From contig OZ241348.1 of the NCBI GenBank assembly GCA_965199915.1, forward strand, positions 3,844,001 through 3,908,000: a stretch of 64,000 nucleotides of DNA. The letters run 5' to 3'. Below, in pieces: positions 60,402-64,000 of this stretch. A model generated the notes under the pieces. The model did not search any database and was not told the origin of the DNA. It saw only the letters and a program-made list of their open reading frames with translations. The DNA is from VXYL01 sp965199915 (GTDB lineage Bacteria > Pseudomonadota > Gammaproteobacteria > Pseudomonadales > Azotimanducaceae). Position 1 is the stretch's first letter. Every line of letters starts with the position of its first letter. The position numbers were made by a program, and so were the translations under genes.

Positions 60402-61489
60402 CGCGTCTCGAAATCAATGCGCGGATCGACCAGCACGTAGGTGAGGTCGCCGATCAGATTCATCACCAAGCCGACCAAGGTGAACACGAACAGCGTGCCG
60501 AACATGATGGGGTAGTCGCGCTTGATCACCGCATCGTAGGCCAAGAGCCCCATTCCCTCCAACGAGAAGATCACCTCGATGAGCAGCGAGCCGGTGAACA
60601 GAATGCCCACGAACGCGGCCGGAAAACCGGCGATCACGATGAGCATGGCGTTGCGGAACACATGGCCGTACAACACGCGCCGCTCGGTGAGCCCCTTGGC
60701 CCGCGCGGTGAGCACGAACTGTTTGCTGATCTCCTCGAGAAACGAGTTCTTGGTGAGCATGGTGAGCGTGGCGAAGCCACCGGCGGTGAGCGTGATGAGC
60801 GGCAGCGCCAAATGCCAAAGATAGTCGCCCACTTTGCCGAAGAAGCCGAGTTCGTCCCATTTCTCCGAGAACAGTCCGCGCAGCGGAAAGATGTCCAGGT
60901 AATGCCCGCCAGCGAGCAGCACGATGAGCAGCACCGCCAAGATGAACCCGGGAATGGCGTAACCGACGAAGATCACCGTGGAGGTCCAGAAATCGAACCG
61001 CGAGCCGTCGCGCACCGCCTTGGCGACGCCGAGCGGAATGGAGACGCCGTAGATGATCAGCAGCGACCAGCCGCCGAGGGAGATGGAAACCGGCATGCGC
61101 TCCAGCACCAGTTCGACCACCGGCCGGTCTTGGAAGTAGCTGTCGCCGAACTCGAAGCGCAAATAGTTCCACACCATGGACAGGAAGCGCACATGGAACG
61201 GCTTGTCGAAGCCGAACTGCCGTTCGAGGTCCTCGATGAGGGCGGGGTCGAGCCCGTAGGTCGCGGCGTTCTGCGCGGCCGCCGCCGTGTCCATCCCTTG
61301 CGCCGTGGTCGCGCCGCCATCGCCACCGGCAGAGAAGCCCGTGGTGGACATCTGCCCCATCGTCGCCCGGGCGATGATCTGCTCGATGGGGCCGCCGGGC
61401 GCGAACTGCGCAAGCACGAAGACCACCAGCAGAATGCCGAGCAACGTCACCGGAATCAGCAGCATCCGGCGCAGAATGTAGTGCCCCAT
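60398..61489 (-). CDS. yejB: Peptide ABC transporter permease YejB-like
   Basis: 363 residues, about six membrane segments. YILRRMLLIPVTLLGILLVV and FVLAQFAPGGPIEQII are the DppB/YejB opening; an insert of about 35 residues rich in Gly/Ala/Thr (about 44-78) precedes FGFDKPFHVRFLSMVWNYLR. The EAA loop is in QFVLTARAKGLTERRVLYGHVF. With YejE it forms the membrane channel for a peptide importer; the periplasmic binding protein and ATPase must be elsewhere. Confidence 0.92.
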   Translation of the reverse strand: MGHYILRRMLLIPVTLLGILLVVFVLAQFAPGGPIEQIIARATMGQMSTTGFSAGGDGGATTAQGMDTAAAAQNAATYGLDPALIEDLERQFGFDKPFHVRFLSMVWNYLRFEFGDSYFQDRPVVELVLERMPVSISLGGWSLLIIYGVSIPLGVAKAVRDGSRFDFWTSTVIFVGYAIPGFILAVLLIVLLAGGHYLDIFPLRGLFSEKWDELGFFGKVGDYLWHLALPLITLTAGGFATLTMLTKNSFLEEISKQFVLTARAKGLTERRVLYGHVFRNAMLIVIAGFPAAFVGILFTGSLLIEVIFSLEGMGLLAYDAVIKRDYPIMFGTLFVFTLVGLVMNLIGDLTYVLVDPRIDFETR

Positions 61490-61492
61490 GCG

Positions 61493-61576
61493 CTACGTCT
61501 CCCGCCGCAGCACACCGCGCGCGACGAAAACGGCCCCGATAACCAGCACAACCCCTCCCCATACGGTTGCCGGCAA
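61493..61576 (-). CDS. Possible 27-residue membrane peptide upstream of yejB
   Basis: TTG 61576 to TAG 61493, 3 bases before the yejB ATG. It encodes a single hydrophobic segment VVLVIGAVFVARGVL ending RRET. It could be a leader peptide or an accidental frame; no Shine-Dalgarno is obvious. Confidence 0.25.
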   Translation of the reverse strand: MPATVWGGVVLVIGAVFVARGVLRRET

Positions 61577-61679
61577 GCCGCCATCCTACCTTAGAAAACG
61601 ACCGGCGGAGGATTGGCGCTAAATCCAACCGGTTGTCGCGGAAAGCGTGTGCGGATAGCCTTTCTTACATCTCGCCATT

Positions 61680-61697
61680 GAAAAAGTATACTTTTTC
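61680..61697. promoter_or_regulatory. 18-bp perfect palindrome in an AT-rich patch
   Basis: GAAAAAGTATACTTTTTC is a perfect palindrome, about 80 bases upstream of the ATPase gene and in an AT-rich strip (about 61660-61735). It could be a repressor operator overlapping the ATPase promoter or, on the other strand, yejB's upstream region. Nothing else is seen in the gap 61577-61775. Confidence 0.45.
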
Positions 61698-61775
61698 GCA
61701 TCATGGTCGTTCAATTTTGTATCCTTTTCATGGACGAAGCGTGTGGTTAGTGCGCTAGGTTGGACAGGAGGATCC

Positions 61776-63176
61776 TTGCGGCAGGGTGAAATTCAGCAGT
61801 CGCTTGTGGCGGGCAACCGTTGGTGGCGCGAGCCCGAGGATTGGGTGCGGGACGACCCGGACCTGCGGGAAGCCGCGCAAGCGTCGTTTCGCTACACGGC
61901 CGGCGTCTTGGCAGAACTCGCGCCCGGCAGCCTCGCGACGCTGCGCGGGCCGCGGCGCGTTGGCAAGTCCGTTGAGATCAAGCGGACCATTGAGGCGCTG
62001 ATCGCCGGCGGCGCGGCGCCGCGCCGCATCGTGCATGTGGCGGCGGATGGCTGGCGGGCGGCGGATTTGGCGCGGCTGGTGAACGCCGCCGGGCAGTTGA
62101 CGCCGACTGGGCACCGCTACTGGTTCATTGACGAGATCACCAGCATCAAGGACGGTTGGCCCGAGCGCGTGAAATGGCTGCGCGACAACGACGCGGCGTT
62201 TCGCACAGACACGGTGGTGTTGAGCGGATCGTCCGCCGCGGACCTCACGGCCGCCACCAAGGCATTGGCCGGACGACGCGGACCGGGACGTGTGCCGGAT
62301 CGATTCCTGCTGCCGATGGGCTTTCGCACCTTCGCGTCGCTGGCGGACGCCGCCGCGGAGCGCGGGCCGCCCACGAACATCGGCCCGCTGGCCTTGGCCG
62401 CGTTGACGCCGCGGCAGCTCGCGGATGCCTGCCAAGCGCTGGTGCCTTGGTTGGATTGGCTCGTTTCGCGGTGGGACGCCTACCTCCAAGTGGGCGGATT
62501 CCCCGCTGCGCTCAGCGAGTTCCTCGCATCCCGCGACGCGCCCGAGCCGCTGCGTCGGGCTTTGCTGGACGTCGTTCACGGCGATGCGTTCCACAAGGCC
62601 GACTGGTCGCGAACGCAAACCGGCGCGTTGCTGCGGCGCATCGCCGGGGGCTTGTGCTCGCCGGTGAACTACGCCGCGCTGGCCGACGATCTCGATGTGG
62701 CGCAACCAACCGTGCGCCGTCGCCTTGAGGAGTTGCGGGAGACGTTCGTCGTCTGGCCCTGCCATCGGGAGCAGCGTTTGCGACCGAAGCTGAACGCCCG
62801 TTGCAAGTTCTACTTTCTGGACCCGATCTACGCGCATCTCGGTGGCTCGCCGCCGGACGACAGCCAGCTTGCGCAGCAGCAGCTCGGCATGGCGTTGTTG
62901 CGGGCGGAGGAGCGCGAACGGCCCGGCGCGTTGGTGGATTTCGCGGCGGTGTTGCACCACCGCTCCAACACACGCCGCGAAATCGACTTCGTGGGCCCGG
63001 CGTTTGGCGGTCTGGCCATCGAATCCAAGTTCGTGGATGGCCGGTGGAAGCGTGACGCCCAAACATTGGCGGCATCCCCTTGGCGCGGCATCGTCGCCAC
63101 GCGCTCCGAACTGGACTTGCGCGACCAAGTGGTCGCCGTGCCAGCGGCGTTCTTGGCATGGCTGGTCGACGATTAA
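61776..63176 (+). CDS. AAA ATPase with C-terminal PD-(D/E)XK-like domain (DUF4143 type)
   Basis: 466 residues from TTG 61776, which has a perfect AGGAGG 4 bases upstream; the frame is open from GTG 61743. Walker A RGPRRVGKSVEIKRTIE, Walker B YWFIDEITSIKDGWPERVK and sensor TVVLSGSSAADL place it in the AAA_14 ATPases. YAALADDLDVAQPTVRRRLEEL is a winged-helix type DNA-binding stretch. The C-terminal domain has TRREIDFVGP and GLAIESKFVDG (D...ExK). Such proteins occur widely in accessory regions; many have been linked loosely to toxin-antitoxin or defence roles, but no target is known. Confidence 0.82.
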   Translation: MRQGEIQQSLVAGNRWWREPEDWVRDDPDLREAAQASFRYTAGVLAELAPGSLATLRGPRRVGKSVEIKRTIEALIAGGAAPRRIVHVAADGWRAADLARLVNAAGQLTPTGHRYWFIDEITSIKDGWPERVKWLRDNDAAFRTDTVVLSGSSAADLTAATKALAGRRGPGRVPDRFLLPMGFRTFASLADAAAERGPPTNIGPLALAALTPRQLADACQALVPWLDWLVSRWDAYLQVGGFPAALSEFLASRDAPEPLRRALLDVVHGDAFHKADWSRTQTGALLRRIAGGLCSPVNYAALADDLDVAQPTVRRRLEELRETFVVWPCHREQRLRPKLNARCKFYFLDPIYAHLGGSPPDDSQLAQQQLGMALLRAEERERPGALVDFAAVLHHRSNTRREIDFVGPAFGGLAIESKFVDGRWKRDAQTLAASPWRGIVATRSELDLRDQVVAVPAAFLAWLVDD

Positions 63177-64000
63177 AGGACAGGTGCCGCACGCCAATCG
63201 CGTTGGCGCTTGGCGCGTTGGCGCTTGCGGCGCCGCAAGACGAGACGCGGCCTCACAAACCCAAGGTTGTTCTCGAAACCGACTTCACGTTGGACGTGGA
63301 CGATGTGGGCGCGTTGGCGGTGTTGCACGCGCTCGCGGACCGCGGGGAAGTGGACATCTTGGCGATCAGCTACAACGAGGCGCAAAGCAACGCCGCGGCC
63401 GCCATCCGCACGGTGAACGCTTGGTACGGCCGCGCCGGGTTGCCCATCGGCGTGTTCCGCGGACAGCTTGCGAACCCGGACGACGATCACTCGCGCTACA
63501 TCGAGCCGTTGGCGCGGATGGCACCGCACGCCGGTGCCGCCCGGGCGGATTCGTCGCGCGACATGTACCGCCAAGTTCTCGGCGCCCAGCCCGACGGTTC
63601 GGTAACCATTGTGAGCGTGGGCTTCGTGAACAACCTGCACGATTTGCTGCACAGCCACCCGGAGCTGGTCGAGGCCAAAGTGAGGGAACTGGTGTTGATG
63701 GGGGGCGTGCGCAACGACGGGTTCAACTTCGTGCGCCACAACTTGGCCGCGCAGACGCAATACGTTCTCGCCAATTGGCCAACGCCCATTGTCGTCAGCC
63801 AAGAGGGCGCGGACATCCAAACCGGCGCGCGGCTGCGCGAGACGCCAGCGGAGAACCCGGTGCGCGAAGCCTATCGCCGCTGGTGGCGCGGCGAAGCGCG
63901 GAACCGCGCGAGTTGGGATCAGATGGCGGTGCTGTACGGCGTGCGTGGCTTGGGCGATTATTTCGAGGTGGTGGCCACTGGCGAGGGGCGGCTGCGCAAC
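63158..64000 (+). CDS. Secreted nucleoside hydrolase-like protein, cut by the window end
   Basis: 281 residues seen. ATG 63158 overlaps the end of the ATPase gene by 19 bases and gives a signal peptide, basic RRLKDRCR then PIALALGALALAAP. The mature part matches inosine-uridine nucleoside hydrolases: ETDFTLDVDDVGALAVL holds the calcium-binding Asp cluster, ISYNEAQSNAAAAIRTV and VSVGFVNNLHDLLHSHPEL follow, and LMGGVRNDGFNFVRHN is the central Asn/His region. Usual family members are cytoplasmic; the predicted export suggests scavenging of extracellular or periplasmic nucleosides. The 3' end is outside the window. Confidence 0.85.
   Translation, partial: MAGRRLKDRCRTPIALALGALALAAPQDETRPHKPKVVLETDFTLDVDDVGALAVLHALADRGEVDILAISYNEAQSNAAAAIRTVNAWYGRAGLPIGVFRGQLANPDDDHSRYIEPLARMAPHAGAARADSSRDMYRQVLGAQPDGSVTIVSVGFVNNLHDLLHSHPELVEAKVRELVLMGGVRNDGFNFVRHNLAAQTQYVLANWPTPIVVSQEGADIQTGARLRETPAENPVREAYRRWWRGEARNRASWDQMAVLYGVRGLGDYFEVVATGEGRLRN

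Overview
The window is a GC-rich (about two thirds G+C by eye) bacterial chromosome segment. The gene set points to a gammaproteobacterium-like organism with an LPS outer membrane: LolB, MsbA, LpxK, KdsB, LptM, HemX, HemY, YejB/YejE, CcmA/CcmB and the strings lptM-lysA-dapF-DUF484-xerC, pepA-holC-valS and gyrA-serC. Most genes are housekeeping, tightly packed, with 4-base stop/start overlaps and frequent GTG or TTG starts. The species cannot be named from the sequence; the scattered toxin-antitoxin, Uma2, ankyrin, IS and adhesin genes would suit an uncultured, possibly host-associated lineage (inference).

Layout. 0-3.4 kb, minus strand: lolB, tRNA-Gln, rplY, pth, ychF. 3.6-7.4 kb: lipid A and KDO genes, with msbA and lpxK fused into one reading frame, then kdsB. 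7.4-15.6 kb: an SDR dehydrogenase, an AlkB-like dioxygenase, murB, rpsU-yqeY-dnaG, an enoyl-CoA hydratase and an ABC exporter. 15.6-17.9 kb: an RHH/PIN toxin-antitoxin cassette between copies of a 57-bp repeat, and an ankyrin-repeat protein. 18.1-28.4 kb: gyrA-serC, then an O-antigen priming set (WbpV-, WbpL- and WbpM-like). A 2.2-kb cluster of glycine-pentad repeat proteins splits the first two of these. 28.4-34.9 kb is the accessory-rich zone: a Rieske oxygenase with a disrupted 3' end, palindromic repeats, an HpcH/HpaI aldolase, a nuclease-ATPase pseudogene cut by an ISAs1-type insertion sequence whose transposase carries a DruA-like domain, a pepA missing its 5' end, and a Uma2 gene inserted at the pepA/holC junction. 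34.9-43.5 kb: holC-valS, prs, an rRNA methylase, ccmAB, argF, argD. 43.8-50 kb: a membrane protein, a small trimeric autotransporter with promoter and terminator, putA. 50-64 kb: xerC, DUF484, dapF, lysA, lptM, argH; divergent hemXY; rho; yejBE; an AAA ATPase; and a secreted nucleoside hydrolase cut by the window end.

The most unusual signal is a repeated architecture. Three unrelated cargo cassettes (toxin-antitoxin, glycine-pentad cluster, Uma2) each sit at a host gene border, between direct duplications of the host sequence at that border. One host copy stays intact and the other is a decaying remnant. This is what single-crossover integration of DNA carrying a host segment, or a duplication-coupled insertion, would leave. 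The canonical gammaproteobacterial gene strings also survive with internal genes missing (ispE and prs; hemC and hemD; pheA to ihfB).
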